Shown here in pieces: positions 42,163-54,292 of a DNA stretch of 64,000 nt. The notes beneath the pieces are model-generated. The model had not been told where the DNA came from. It made no database searches and worked only from the letters and a program-made list of their open reading frames with translations. Source of the stretch: SZUA-309 sp965215995 (GTDB lineage Bacteria > Pseudomonadota > Gammaproteobacteria > Pseudomonadales > Azotimanducaceae); the NCBI GenBank assembly GCA_965215995.1, contig OZ244128.1, positions 1,984,001 to 2,048,000 on the forward strand, read 5' to 3'. Position 1 is the stretch's first letter, and each line of letters begins with the position of its first letter. The translations under genes were made by a program, and so were the position numbers.

Positions 42163-42296
42163 CAGATCGATCTGATCAACAGACCTGAGGCGTCAACAGA
42201 GCGGCAAGTCGAACCACCCAGAGCGAAACGGCGCGCACGCGCCGGATAAACGGAGAACGCGGCGCAAGGCGCCGCACGGTTCGCCAAAGGCGAACC
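42163..42296 (-). repeat. Copy A: 52-bp repeat with three GC-rich hairpins, downstream of ssb
   Basis: The 52-bp unit (42214 to 42163 on the minus strand) matches the unit at 45951-46002 at 46 of 52 positions, in opposite orientation; all six differences are transitions. It ends in the palindrome CAGATCGATCTG. Next to it, toward ssb, stand three perfect hairpins: 42278-42296, 42259-42275 and 42230-42243. The stretch lies between convergent uppP and ssb, so the hairpins may serve as terminators for both. Confidence 0.8.
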
Positions 42297-42301
42297 AAGA
42301 A

Positions 42302-42772
42302 TTAGAAAGGTATATCGTCGTCGAAGTCGTCGTCGGACAGGGTCGCAGCATTGCTCTGCGAAGACTGCGGCGGTCCACCGTAAGCGCCGCCATCCTGAGA
42401 TTCAAAACCCGTCGGCCCGCCGGCGCCAGCGCCGCCGCCTCTCGAATCAAGCATCTGCATGTCCCGCGCCATGATCTCGGTGCGATAACGCTTCTGGCCA
42501 TCCTGCTCCCAGCTCGAGGTTCTGAGGCTGCCTTCGATGAAAACCTTGGAGCCCTTCTTCAGATACTCACCGGCAATCTCTGCCAGACGGCCGAAGCAGA
42601 CGATGTTGTGCCACTCAGTCCGTTCCTGCTGCTCGCCCGTGGCCTTGTCGCGCCAGTTCTCGCTGGTGGCGACGCTGAAGTTGGTGACGGGGTTTCCGCC
42701 TTGTGAGTAACGGGTTTCCGGGTCTCTGCCCAGATTGCCGATCAGAATGACTTTGTTGATTCCCCGTGCCAT
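42302..42772 (-). CDS. ssb: Single-stranded DNA-binding protein
   Basis: 156 residues. N-terminal OB fold (1-110: NKVILIGNLGRDPETRY, WHNIVCFGRLAEIAGEYLKKG) followed by a Gly-rich linker and the acidic tip DDDFDDDIPF that recruits partner proteins. Coats ssDNA in replication and repair. Divergent from uvrA, the E. coli arrangement, with 291 bases between in which no LexA box is seen. Confidence 0.97.
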   Translation of the reverse strand: MARGINKVILIGNLGRDPETRYSQGGNPVTNFSVATSENWRDKATGEQQERTEWHNIVCFGRLAEIAGEYLKKGSKVFIEGSLRTSSWEQDGQKRYRTEIMARDMQMLDSRGGGAGAGGPTGFESQDGGAYGGPPQSSQSNAATLSDDDFDDDIPF

Positions 42773-43063
42773 CGCTTTTTCCTGGCTTGTTTCCTGTTGT
42801 CCTCGCCCCGCTCCTGCGGGATCTCAAGGGTGCCAATGTTACTGCATCCGGGTGGACGACCACAGCGATTTAGACCGACGCGGGCGCGGGAAAAGGCCAC
42901 TGCCGGGCGGCGGAGACTGCCTTCTGTCAGGAGAGATCGGTCCTCAGCTTGCCCCGCAGATATCATCCAGTTATGTTGCCGGGTTTCGCTGAACGTTTGC
43001 CGAAAAGGCCCGCAAGAAGGACCTCGGCGCAGCAGCCAGCGCACCTAAGAGGAAGGCACGAGT

Positions 43064-45900
<2,837 letters not shown>

Positions 45901-45901
<1 letters not shown>

Positions 45902-46004
45902 GCCGCCTTAAGGCGGCCTAGCGGCGCTTACGCGCCTCTCGCTAGAGGCTGTTCGACTTGTTACTCCGTTGACGCTTCAGGTCTGTTGATCAGATTGATC
46001 TGAT
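45901..46004 (+). repeat. Copy B: 52-bp repeat with three short hairpins, downstream of uvrA
   Basis: The uvrA stop runs straight into an 18-bp perfect palindrome (45901-45918), then hairpins 45923-45936 and 45935-45948, then the 52-bp unit at 45951-46002, which ends in an inverted repeat (45989-45995 with 45998-46004). Same layout as copy A, reversed. It lies between convergent uvrA and the GMC oxidoreductase gene. Confidence 0.8.
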
Positions 46005-46013
46005 ATTCGGTAG

Positions 46014-47711
46014 CTAAATCTTTCCGTCTTTGAGTTGGGTGACGGCGTAGTCGACAGCTCGGGCGGTGAGCGCCATGTAGGTGATGGAAGGGTTTACGCA
46101 GGATGACGATGTCATGGCGGCGCCGTCGGTGACGAACAGATTCGGCACGTCGTGTGCCTGGTTGAAGCCGTTCAGCACGGACTCTGCCGGGTCGCGGCCC
46201 ATGCGCGCAGTGCCCATCTCATGGATGGCGGAGCCGCCGACCTTCTGCGCGTTGTAGGTGGAAACCTGGACCGCACCTGCTGCTTTCAGCATGGCTTCCG
46301 CGTCTATCTGAATCTGCTCGATAATGCTTCGCTCGTTGTCCGAATAGGTAAAATCGAAGCTCACCTGCGGTATTCCGTACCGGTCCATCTTGGTCGGATG
46401 CAGGGTCATCCGGTTGCTGGCCTGAGGCAGCACTTCGCCGAAGCCTCCCAGGCTCATCACCCAGGGGCCCGGCTTGCGCAGGGAGGTTTTGAACTCGGCA
46501 CCGAAGCCAGGCGTAAGCCGAGCCATGGTCTGCCAACCCATCCGGCCAGCCCCACCCTGGAAGCCGTAGCCGCGAATAAATGGCCAGTCTTCATCATCGC
46601 TCAGGTTCTGATAGCGGGGAATGTAGATACCGTTCGGGCGTGAGCCTTGCGGGTAGAACTCGTCGTAACCGGCGAACACGCCCCGAGCACCTGCGCCGTA
46701 GGTGTGATCCATGATGTAGCGACCGAGGGCATCGCTCCTGTTCGCAAGACCTGTGGGAAAATTCTCGCTTTTCGAGTTCAGCAGAATCTGGGTGCTGCCA
46801 AGGGCAGAGGCGCACAGGAAAACGATCCGTGCCGTAATGGTCCGTCTTTCTTTCGTTTCCGCATCCACGACCTGCACACCGCTGACCCGGCCGCTTTCCG
46901 GATCGTAGTCGAGGCCGGCAACGACGGCGTTCGCCTGCAGAGTCAGATTGCCGGTTGCTTCCGCCGCCGGCAGAGTCGACGAAAGGCTCGAGAAATACGC
47001 GCCCACGGAGCATCCTCGATGACAGGGCCCGCAGTAGTGGCATACGCCTCTATCGGAGTGTTCGAGGGGCTCGGTCAGCACCGCCACACGACCGATGGTC
47101 ATGGTTCGGTCCGGAAACTCCTCCTCGATGCTCTCCCGCACATGGCGCTCGAGCACGTTCATCTTCATGGGCGCGATAAACTCGCCATCCGGGAGATGTG
47201 TCAGACCTTCGGCCCGACCGCTCACACCGATGAAGCGCTCCACGTAGCTGTACCAGGGTGCGATGTCCGCATAGCGGATGGGCCAGTCGATGCCGTGCCC
47301 GTCCTTCAGGTTTGCCTCGAAATCCAGATCGCTCCACCGATAGGTCTGGCGCGCCCAGAGCAGCGAGCGACCGCCGACCACACCGGCTCGTATCCAATCG
47401 AAAGGTTTTTCCGGGTTGTAGTCGTAGGGGTTCTCGGCGTCGTTGTTCCAGAAGTGCCGGGTCGTTTCGTTGAACGCATAGCTCGTGCTCTGAATCGGAT
47501 ACTCCTCCCGATACAGATCCCTGAGCGGCAGACCGCGGTATTCGGTCTCCCACGGGGGCTGATGCTCACCCAGGTAACCGGCGCCATGGGTGAGCGGCTT
47601 GCCCCGCTCGAGCACCAGAGTCTTCAGGCCCTTCTCGGTCAGTTCTTTTGCTGCCCAGCCGCCGCTGATGCCGGAACCGACCACAACGGCATCGAAATCA
47701 TGGCTGCTCAT
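46014..47711 (-). CDS. GMC family oxidoreductase (FAD-dependent dehydrogenase subunit)
   Basis: 565 residues from ATG 47711, just before the FAD loop VVVGSGISGGWAAKELTE. GMC features: GGRSLLWARQTYRWS, the C-terminal HEMGTARMG and NPSITYMALTARA, which carry the catalytic His and Asn positions. Oxidises an alcohol or sugar. The neighbour encodes a subunit 3-like protein as in gluconate 2-dehydrogenase and related two- or three-subunit enzymes; a cytochrome c subunit is not in the window. Substrate unknown; a sugar or polyol brought in by the MFS protein is likely. Confidence 0.9.
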   Translation of the reverse strand: MSSHDFDAVVVGSGISGGWAAKELTEKGLKTLVLERGKPLTHGAGYLGEHQPPWETEYRGLPLRDLYREEYPIQSTSYAFNETTRHFWNNDAENPYDYNPEKPFDWIRAGVVGGRSLLWARQTYRWSDLDFEANLKDGHGIDWPIRYADIAPWYSYVERFIGVSGRAEGLTHLPDGEFIAPMKMNVLERHVRESIEEEFPDRTMTIGRVAVLTEPLEHSDRGVCHYCGPCHRGCSVGAYFSSLSSTLPAAEATGNLTLQANAVVAGLDYDPESGRVSGVQVVDAETKERRTITARIVFLCASALGSTQILLNSKSENFPTGLANRSDALGRYIMDHTYGAGARGVFAGYDEFYPQGSRPNGIYIPRYQNLSDDEDWPFIRGYGFQGGAGRMGWQTMARLTPGFGAEFKTSLRKPGPWVMSLGGFGEVLPQASNRMTLHPTKMDRYGIPQVSFDFTYSDNERSIIEQIQIDAEAMLKAAGAVQVSTYNAQKVGGSAIHEMGTARMGRDPAESVLNGFNQAHDVPNLFVTDGAAMTSSSCVNPSITYMALTARAVDYAVTQLKDGKI

Positions 47712-47712
47712 A

Positions 47713-48318
47713 TCAGCGCACCCACTGCCGGCCCACGTCCTCGAAGCGGGCATCGCCATCGTAGTGCCCAGGCACCGGCTGATAGTCGAGCTCCGTGGTC
47801 GCTGCAACCTCGGATGTGTAGTAACCGAGCACAGTCAGCTCCTTCAGCTTCAGAAAGAAAGGTGCCTCTCCGGCCGCACCTGCCGGTATGGCAGCCGGAC
47901 CGGCAAGCCCACCCTCAATCGGCGGTTCAAGCTCAGAGAGCACCCTGGACTGCTGATCGGTATCCAGCCTGGCGAACGACGCCGACCAGTGCGCTTCGGC
48001 AATCGTATCCAGCTCACCTAGCCCATCCAGAAATATCTGTTGCTCAACGGGCGTGTACCAGTCGATCACGATCTGATGAATGAACTCCGGCACACCGGCG
48101 GCAAGTGCACCAGGGGTGTCCGTTTCCGGAATGATCAGATCGGCCAGCACGGCAACCACCTCGAGCTGCTCTTCGGACAGGCTGCCGTTTACCGGTTGCG
48201 CGGACAGGTCGACTCCGGATTCCAGCGCCCGCTGGCAGGACGGTGAAATGGTCACGCCGGCGGTGATGCCGAAGGCCTTCAGCAAGTTGCGACGATTGAT
48301 CGAGGCTCTATCGTTCAT
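47713..48318 (-). CDS. Gluconate 2-dehydrogenase subunit 3-like protein with Tat-type signal
   Basis: 201 residues from ATG 48318. The N-terminus has INRRNLLKAFGITAG, a twin-Arg signal, though the family can be carried out by the signal of a partner. The rest (EQLEVVAVLADLIIPETDTPGA, FIHQIVIDW, FFLKLKELTVLGYYTS) is the subunit 3 domain. It is a chaperone-like or structural partner of the GMC subunit, whose gene begins 2 bases later. The start overlaps the MFS stop by 4 bases. Confidence 0.88.
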   Translation of the reverse strand: MNDRASINRRNLLKAFGITAGVTISPSCQRALESGVDLSAQPVNGSLSEEQLEVVAVLADLIIPETDTPGALAAGVPEFIHQIVIDWYTPVEQQIFLDGLGELDTIAEAHWSASFARLDTDQQSRVLSELEPPIEGGLAGPAAIPAGAAGEAPFFLKLKELTVLGYYTSEVAATTELDYQPVPGHYDGDARFEDVGRQWVR

Positions 48319-49673
48319 GATGTGGTCTCCGATTCCAGACGCACAGGTTGGTAACCGCCCTTTCGTTTGTCCAGCCACCAGATGATGCCGAATACGGGCA
48401 ACAGCAGCACGGGCACGATTGCGACAGCCCTGAAGGAGGTCACCGACGCCACCCGCATCACTTCTTTGAGTTCCTCGCCGCTCATGGCTGCCAATGCCGC
48501 CTCGCCCCCGGCGGCTTCCAGCTTCACGGAATCGAAGATGCCACCGATCACCGGCAATACGAATTGGATAGCCATACCCGCGGCGAAGCCCATCAGGCCG
48601 AGAAAGAAAGCACCGCCACGCGGGTAGCGCTCGGAAACCGAGGCCAGCATGGTCGGATACATATAACAGACGCCGACGCCCCAGACGGTTGCCGCCAGAA
48701 ACGCCGGTAACGGAGAGCTTGCAACGGATAGACTGTAGAGCCCGATCGCTGCGAACAAACTCGAGAACCAGAGCAGTCCAACGGGTGAGACCCGCTCGGC
48801 CAACGGTCCGGCGAAGTGACGCATTACGAACATCAGCCCGCTGACGTAGACGAGAAGAATGATGCCCTGCATGCCGACCACGTTGGACAGTGCCAGATCG
48901 ACCCACTGACCGGGTGCCAGCTCAGAGGTGGCTGTCATCATCATGCAGAAGAACCAGATCAGGAAGCCGGTAGAGCGACCGATCTCCTTGAACATCTCAC
49001 CATAGCCAATCCCGGCAGCCACCCGTTCCGTCACCGGAAACTCAGCAGTGGACACCCCGATTGCAAGCACCACCGCCGGTACGATCAGAATCAAGAGGTT
49101 CAGCTCCCAGGACAGCGACATAGCACCCAGTGCGAGACCGAGCAGACCACCGGCAACGATGCCTGCCGGCCACCAGGCGTGCAGGATATTGAGCCGGTGC
49201 GTCTTATCCTCCGGGTATACGGCCGCCACCAGCGGATTGGTCCCGGCCTCCACCGCGCCCCAGCCAAGTCCGGTCAGCAACAGGCCGCCGTAGACGAGCC
49301 AGTAAGCCGACCAGCTGGCATCCATCAATGCAGCTGCGATCACCATGATGCTGCCCACCAGATAACCGACGGCTGCAAACAGCAGCATGGCCTTGATGCC
49401 GACCCGATCCAGCAACGCGCTGCCGAACAGCAGGGTAAGGGCAAAGCCGATGAACGTTGCACCGATCACTTCGCCCACCATGGAAGCGCTGCGGGCCAGA
49501 TCCAGAAGATCGAAGATGTCGCCTTGCAGGTCGGCAGCGATGTTGGCCCTTACTGCAAAGCCGAGGCCGATCATGAAGATGGCGAGATTGGATAGTATGA
49601 ACAGACGCCTCTTCATGCCAGGCTCGATGGCGTCAGCTGCCACCGTACCTGCAGACGGATCACTCACGGTCAC
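48315..49673 (-). CDS. MFS transporter (FHS/glucose-galactose permease-like)
   Basis: 452 residues with about 12 TM helices. FNLAIFMIGLGFAVRANIAAD-like start, WGAVEAGTNPLVAAVYPEDKTHRLNILHAWWPAG in the middle as in fucose or sugar permeases. Probably brings in a sugar or sugar acid by proton symport. It is first in the three-gene operon with the GMC oxidoreductase and its partner. No sensor or regulator gene is adjacent. Confidence 0.88.
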   Translation of the reverse strand: MTVSDPSAGTVAADAIEPGMKRRLFILSNLAIFMIGLGFAVRANIAADLQGDIFDLLDLARSASMVGEVIGATFIGFALTLLFGSALLDRVGIKAMLLFAAVGYLVGSIMVIAAALMDASWSAYWLVYGGLLLTGLGWGAVEAGTNPLVAAVYPEDKTHRLNILHAWWPAGIVAGGLLGLALGAMSLSWELNLLILIVPAVVLAIGVSTAEFPVTERVAAGIGYGEMFKEIGRSTGFLIWFFCMMMTATSELAPGQWVDLALSNVVGMQGIILLVYVSGLMFVMRHFAGPLAERVSPVGLLWFSSLFAAIGLYSLSVASSPLPAFLAATVWGVGVCYMYPTMLASVSERYPRGGAFFLGLMGFAAGMAIQFVLPVIGGIFDSVKLEAAGGEAALAAMSGEELKEVMRVASVTSFRAVAIVPVLLLPVFGIIWWLDKRKGGYQPVRLESETTS

Positions 49674-49730
49674 GTGTTTCGGCTCCCCCTCCCTGACGGG
49701 TCGAGATTATCATCTTTGCAGACCCTGAAA

Positions 49731-49766
49731 CGAAAACGCCCGAGGCGGCTCGGCGCATCGGGCGTT
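49731..49766 (-). terminator. Intrinsic terminator after rplQ
   Basis: Minus strand: arms 49766-49758 and 49743-49735 form 9 pairs (AACGCCCGA with TCGGGCGTT) around a 14-base GC-rich loop, then TTTTCG. It stands 49 bases after the rplQ stop and closes the ribosomal cluster. Confidence 0.75.
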
Positions 49767-49814
49767 ACTGGTGCCTGGCACCCGAGGGTCCAGGTATACG
49801 AAGGATCAGCTGCC

Positions 49815-50267
49815 TTACCTGGCCTCTTCCTCTTCGACCGCTTCGACTTCCTCGGCGCTGTCTTCCGCCAGATCCTCGACATCGTAGTCGAAGTCTTCCT
49901 CCTCTACCCGAGGCCGATCGACCAGCTCGATGTAGGCCATAGGGGCCGCATCGCCCGGACGGAAACCGCACTTCAGGATCCGGGTGTAGCCCCCAGGACG
50001 ATCCGCATAACGCGGACCGATCTCACTGAAGAGCTTGCCTACCGCTGCCTTGTCCCGCGTGCGCGCAAATGCCAGGCGCCGGTTTGCAACCGAGTCCTCT
50101 TTGGCCAGAGTGATCAGGGGCTCTGCAACCCGCCGCAGCTCTTTAGCCTTGGGCAAGGTGGTCTTGATCACTTCGTGCTCGATGAGAGACGCCGCCATAT
50201 TCCTGAACATCGCCTGGCGATGGGAACTGTTCCGGTTCAGCTGTCGTCCACTCTTACGATGACGCAT
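49815..50267 (-). CDS. rplQ: Ribosomal protein L17
   Basis: 150 residues; E. coli has 127. The core (MRHRKSGRQLNRNSSHRQAM start, YIELVDRP end) is standard. The extra C-terminal 25 residues are almost all Glu, Asp and Ala (EEEDFDYDVEDLAEDSAEE), an acidic tail also seen in some other Gammaproteobacteria. Last gene of the alpha operon. Confidence 0.97.
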   Translation of the reverse strand: MRHRKSGRQLNRNSSHRQAMFRNMAASLIEHEVIKTTLPKAKELRRVAEPLITLAKEDSVANRRLAFARTRDKAAVGKLFSEIGPRYADRPGGYTRILKCGFRPGDAAPMAYIELVDRPRVEEEDFDYDVEDLAEDSAEEVEAVEEEEAR

Positions 50268-50299
50268 TTCTAACTCCTCTAATCTTCAGCTCGTCGACG

Positions 50300-51289
50300 C
50301 TAGTCGTCGGCTCGCAGGCTCGCTGGCGGCCAGTTTTCCAGACGCATGCCCAGCGACAGCCCACGGGAAGCCAGAACGTCCTTGATCTCCGTCAGGGATT
50401 TCTTGCCCAGATTCGGCGTCTTCAAAAGCTCCACCTCGGTGCGCTGAATGAGATCACCAATGTAGTAGATGTTCTCGGCCTTCAGGCAGTTGGCAGAGCG
50501 AACGGTCAGCTCCAGATCGTCAACCGGACGGATCAGGATCGGATCGATCTCGTCTTCCTTCTCCTCTGCCGGCGCATCCTCTTCGTTCTCCAGATTCACG
50601 AATACGGCCAGTTGCTGCTGCAGGATAGTGGCCGCGCGGCGAATCGCGTCTTCCGGATCGATGGTGCCGTTGGTTTCCAGATCCAGGATCAGCTTGTCCA
50701 GATCCGTACGCTGCTCGACCCGGGCGCTCTCCACACTGTAGGCGACGCGGCGCATGGGGCTGTAGGTGGCATCGAGGCGCAGCACGCCGATCGGGCGGCT
50801 TTCCTCGTCGTCTTCTTCGATGCTGTCCACCGGCTGGTAGCCACGACCCCGGGTGACCCGCGCTTCGATACGAATGGCACCGTTGTCGTTCAGGGTGCAG
50901 ATCACGTGATCCGGGTTGGCGATTTCAACATCCTGGGTCAACTGGAAATCACCCGCCGTAACAGCGCCGCCGCCTTCCTTGGCGAGGCTGATGATGGCCT
51001 CATCCTGGTTGTGCAGCACAGCGGCGATGCCCTTCAGGTTCAGCAGGATGTCGATCACATCTTCTTGAACCCCTTCAATGGTGCTGTACTCGTGCAGCAC
51101 GCCATCGATCTGCACCTCGGTGATCGCGCAGCCGGGCATGGAGGACAGCAGGATCCTGCGCAGGGTGTTACCCAGGGTGTGTCCGAAACCACGCTCCAAC
51201 GGCTCCAGGGTGACCCGGGCACGGGTCTTTGCCATCTCCTGGATGTCGATGTGTCGCGGGGTCAGAAATTCTGTAACGGACTGTGCCAT
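50300..51289 (-). CDS. rpoA: RNA polymerase alpha subunit
   Basis: 329 residues from ATG 51289, the E. coli length. N-terminal assembly domain (GFGHTLGNTLRRILLSSMPG), linker, and C-terminal domain (ELTVRSANCLKAENIYYIGD) that binds UP elements and activators. Between rpsD and rplQ as usual. Confidence 0.98.
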   Translation of the reverse strand: MAQSVTEFLTPRHIDIQEMAKTRARVTLEPLERGFGHTLGNTLRRILLSSMPGCAITEVQIDGVLHEYSTIEGVQEDVIDILLNLKGIAAVLHNQDEAIISLAKEGGGAVTAGDFQLTQDVEIANPDHVICTLNDNGAIRIEARVTRGRGYQPVDSIEEDDEESRPIGVLRLDATYSPMRRVAYSVESARVEQRTDLDKLILDLETNGTIDPEDAIRRAATILQQQLAVFVNLENEEDAPAEEKEDEIDPILIRPVDDLELTVRSANCLKAENIYYIGDLIQRTEVELLKTPNLGKKSLTEIKDVLASRGLSLGMRLENWPPASLRADD

Positions 51290-51313
51290 GTAGTTCACTC
51301 TCCTTGAGCCTGC

Positions 51314-51934
51314 TTACTTGGAGTAAAGCTCGACAATGAGGTTTTCGTTGATCTCTGCGGGCAGTTCTTCCCGATCCGGATGACGGCGGAACAGACCCTC
51401 CATCTTGGTGGCATCCACGTCCACCCACTCGACGGGTGCACGCTGGCTGGCAACCTGGAGCGCTGCCTGGATGCGGAGCTGACCGCGGGACTTCTCCGCC
51501 ACGGAAACCACGTCCTCAGGTCTAACCTGGTAAGACGGAATGTTCACGGACTGACCATTCACCAAGATTGCTTTGTGGGATACCAGCTGACGAGCTTCGG
51601 AGCGCGTCGAGCCGAAGCCCATGCGGTAGACCACGTTGTCCAATCTGGACTCCAGCAGCTTGAGCAGGTTCTCACCGGTTGCGCCCTTCTGCCGATCCGC
51701 CTTTTTGTAGTAGTTGCGGAACTGCTTCTCGAGCACACCGTAAATCCGGCGCACCTTCTGCTTCTCGCGGAGCTGAATCGCGTAGTCGGACAGACGGGTT
51801 CTCCGCGCACCATGCTCTCCAGGCGGATTGTCGATCCGGCACTTGGAGTCGATGGGCCGTACGCCGCTCTTGTGGTACAGATCCGTACCTTCGCGCCGTG
51901 CCAGTTTGAGTTTGGGTCCTGTGTAACGGGCCAT
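51314..51934 (-). CDS. rpsD: Ribosomal protein S4
   Basis: 206 residues, the E. coli length. S4 RNA-binding fold in LDNVVYRMGFGSTRSEARQ and NGQSVNIPSY. It nucleates 30S assembly and in E. coli represses the alpha operon; the S4-binding pseudoknot before rpsM could not be drawn with confidence here. 24 bases before rpoA. Confidence 0.98.
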   Translation of the reverse strand: MARYTGPKLKLARREGTDLYHKSGVRPIDSKCRIDNPPGEHGARRTRLSDYAIQLREKQKVRRIYGVLEKQFRNYYKKADRQKGATGENLLKLLESRLDNVVYRMGFGSTRSEARQLVSHKAILVNGQSVNIPSYQVRPEDVVSVAEKSRGQLRIQAALQVASQRAPVEWVDVDATKMEGLFRRHPDREELPAEINENLIVELYSK

Positions 51935-51986
51935 TCCCTACCTCTTTCGATGTTCTTAACGCTTCGCCTTCATGCGCGCCGCTGGT

Positions 51987-52361
51987 TTATACGCGCCGCT
52001 TCTTAGGCGGACGGCACCCGTTGTGCGGAATCGGGGTGACGTCGGCAATGCTGTTGATCTTCAGTCCGGCTGCATTCAGCGCCCGAACGGCAGACTCCCG
52101 CCCCGGTCCCGGGCCTTTCACCAGCACATCGACACTCTTCATGCCGTTTTCGACCGCGACGGTGGACGCACGCTCACAGGCAACCTGGGCAGCGAACGGT
52201 GTGCTCTTGCGGCTGCCACGGAAACCGGAGCCACCACTGGTCGCCCAGCAAACCGCGTTGCCCTGACGATCGGTGATGGTGATGATCGTGTTGTTAAAAG
52301 AAGCGTGGATGTGGGCTACGCCATCAACCACCACGCGCTTCGCACCTTTCTTTTCAGCCAT
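51987..52361 (-). CDS. rpsK: Ribosomal protein S11
   Basis: 124 residues. Platform protein of 30S. GPGPGRESAVRALNAAGLKI and the end NGCRPPKKRRV are family signatures. It is separated from rpsM by 90 bases, a wider gap than usual, holding a possible weak relative of the 52-bp repeat. Confidence 0.98.
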   Translation of the reverse strand: MAEKKGAKRVVVDGVAHIHASFNNTIITITDRQGNAVCWATSGGSGFRGSRKSTPFAAQVACERASTVAVENGMKSVDVLVKGPGPGRESAVRALNAAGLKINSIADVTPIPHNGCRPPKKRRV

Positions 52362-52451
52362 ACTTTTTACCTTCGGGCACGCTCAGCGTTGTTCGACTAT
52401 TTGTCACTACGACGCTTCAGAGCTGGTGTGCTGTTCGTTCCTCGTTCGGTA

Positions 52452-52808
52452 TTACTTTCTAATGGGCCTGCGAGGACCTTTTCGGGTCCGCGAGTTGGTC
52501 CGGGTTCGCTGCCCGCGCACCGGCAGGCTGCGGCGATGCCGAATGCCACGGTAACAACCGAGGTCCATCAGACGCTTGATCGCCATGTTCTTCTCGCGAC
52601 GCAGGTCGCCTTCGACCGTTATCCTGGAGACCTCGTTGCGAATGGCATCGAGCTTGTCTTCACCCAGGTCCTGAATCTTCTCACTCGGGCTCACGCCCAC
52701 CGCCTCGCAGATCTTCACTGCGGTGGTGCGTCCGATCCCATAGATGTATGTCAGCGAGATACCCGCATGCTTATTGTCTGGGATGTTGATACCGGCAATA
52801 CGTGCCAT
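52452..52808 (-). CDS. rpsM: Ribosomal protein S13
   Basis: 118 residues (E. coli 118). Head protein of 30S at the subunit bridge. IPDNKHAGISLTYIYGIG at the start and RGIRHRRSLPVRGQRT toward the end are standard. First gene of the alpha operon after rpmJ. Confidence 0.98.
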   Translation of the reverse strand: MARIAGINIPDNKHAGISLTYIYGIGRTTAVKICEAVGVSPSEKIQDLGEDKLDAIRNEVSRITVEGDLRREKNMAIKRLMDLGCYRGIRHRRSLPVRGQRTRTNSRTRKGPRRPIRK

Positions 52809-52823
52809 GCGAATCGCTCCTTG

Positions 52824-52940
52824 TTAACCCTGACGCTGCTTGTGGCGAGGCTCGACGCTGCAGATTACCCGCACGACGCCGTTTCGCCTCACAACCTTGC
52901 AGTTGCGGCAGATTTTCTTAACTGATGCTCTGACTTTCAT
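52824..52940 (-). CDS. rpmJ: Ribosomal protein L36, zinc-binding form
   Basis: 38 residues, ATG 52940 to TAA 52824. Zinc ligands Cys11, Cys14, Cys27 and His33 are all present, so this is the Zn-dependent form rather than the Zn-free paralogue used in zinc shortage. It lies between secY (20 bases) and rpsM (15 bases), as in E. coli. Confidence 0.97.
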   Translation of the reverse strand: MKVRASVKKICRNCKVVRRNGVVRVICSVEPRHKQRQG

Positions 52941-52960
52941 TTCTACCTCTCAATCGCCCG

Positions 52961-54292
52961 TCATCTGACCCGGGCGTTGCGGCCGTAGCCTTTCAGATTC
53001 GATTTTTCCATCAGCTTGGCGTACTGGCTGGACATAAGGTGCGATTGCACCTGGCTCATGAAGTCCATGGCCACAACCACCACGATGAGGAGGGCCGTGC
53101 CGCCGAGCTGAAAGGTGATATTGAACGCCACGATCATGAACTCCGGCAGCAGGCAGACCGAGGTCACATAGATCGCCCCGAATACGGTCAGGCGCGTGAT
53201 CACATCGTCGATGTACTTAGCCGTCTGCTGCCCCGGGCGGATGCCCGGTACGTAGGCACCCTGTCGCTTCAGGTTATCGGCCACGTCTTTCGGGTCGAAC
53301 ATGATGGCCGTATAGAAGAAGCTGAAGAAGATGATCCCACCGGCGAACATGAGGATGTACAGCGGCTGACCCGGAGACAACACCAGCGAAACCTGTTGCA
53401 GCCAGTCCATGCCCGGGGAGTTACCGAACCACTGGGCGATCGACGCAGGCGCAAGCAGCAGGCTCGACGCGAAGATCGCCGGAATGACACCCGCCATGTT
53501 GATCTTCAGTGGCAGATGCGAGCTCTGGCCCTGATACACGCGCCGGCCTTGCTGACGCTTGGCGTAGTTCACCGTGATGCGGCGCTGACCGCGCTCGACG
53601 AAGACCACGAAGGCGACGATGCCTATGGCCAACAGGCCGATGGCGAGCAGCACGATGATATTGATATCACCCTGCCGCGCCGCTTCGAAGGACTGACCGA
53701 TAGCCGCCGGGAAGCCGGAGACGATCCCCGAGAAGATGATCAGAGAGATGCCGTTGCCGACGCCCCGCTCGGTTATCTGCTCACCCAGCCACATCATGAA
53801 CAACGCACCGGTGACCAGGGTGGTGGTTGCCACGAACAGGAAGGCGAAGCCAGGCGCAAAAGCCAGGCCCTGATTTGCCAGCGTGACAGACAATGACGTC
53901 CCCTGAATGAGGGCAATGATCAGCGTGCCGTAGCGGGTGTACTGGGTGATCTTGCGACGCCCTGATTCCCCTTCCTTACGGAGCTGCTGCAGGCTCGGAT
54001 ACATCATGGACATCAGGTTCATGATGATGCTCGAGGTGATGTAGGGCACCACGCCGAGCGCGAGAATACTCATCCGCTCCAACGCACCACCCGAGAACAT
54101 GTTGAACAGATCCAGGATGCCGCCCTGCTGCTGATCAAAAAGGGCAGCTAAACGCTCCGGATTGATTCCGGGCACAGGGATGTGTGTGCCGGCCCGATAC
54201 ACGAGCAGCGCCATCAGCACGAACAGCAGGCGATCGCGCAGCTCGGAAAGTCCCGCAGCAGCGCCAGCCAGTTGTCCCGGATTGCTTGCCAT
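52961..54292 (-). CDS. secY: Protein translocase subunit SecY
   Basis: 443 residues, as in E. coli. Ten TM helices form the protein-conducting channel; YRAGTHIPVPGI near helix 1 and the cytoplasmic loop GQRRITVNYAKRQQGRR for SecA/ribosome contact are present. Its start overlaps the rplO stop by one base. Confidence 0.98.
   Translation of the reverse strand: MASNPGQLAGAAAGLSELRDRLLFVLMALLVYRAGTHIPVPGINPERLAALFDQQQGGILDLFNMFSGGALERMSILALGVVPYITSSIIMNLMSMMYPSLQQLRKEGESGRRKITQYTRYGTLIIALIQGTSLSVTLANQGLAFAPGFAFLFVATTTLVTGALFMMWLGEQITERGVGNGISLIIFSGIVSGFPAAIGQSFEAARQGDINIIVLLAIGLLAIGIVAFVVFVERGQRRITVNYAKRQQGRRVYQGQSSHLPLKINMAGVIPAIFASSLLLAPASIAQWFGNSPGMDWLQQVSLVLSPGQPLYILMFAGGIIFFSFFYTAIMFDPKDVADNLKRQGAYVPGIRPGQQTAKYIDDVITRLTVFGAIYVTSVCLLPEFMIVAFNITFQLGGTALLIVVVVAMDFMSQVQSHLMSSQYAKLMEKSNLKGYGRNARVR

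Noticed and set aside
47713..48906. Long N-terminal extension of the subunit 3-like gene
   Set aside because: The extension lies over the MFS coding region in another frame; the Tat-type signal at 48318 marks the true start.
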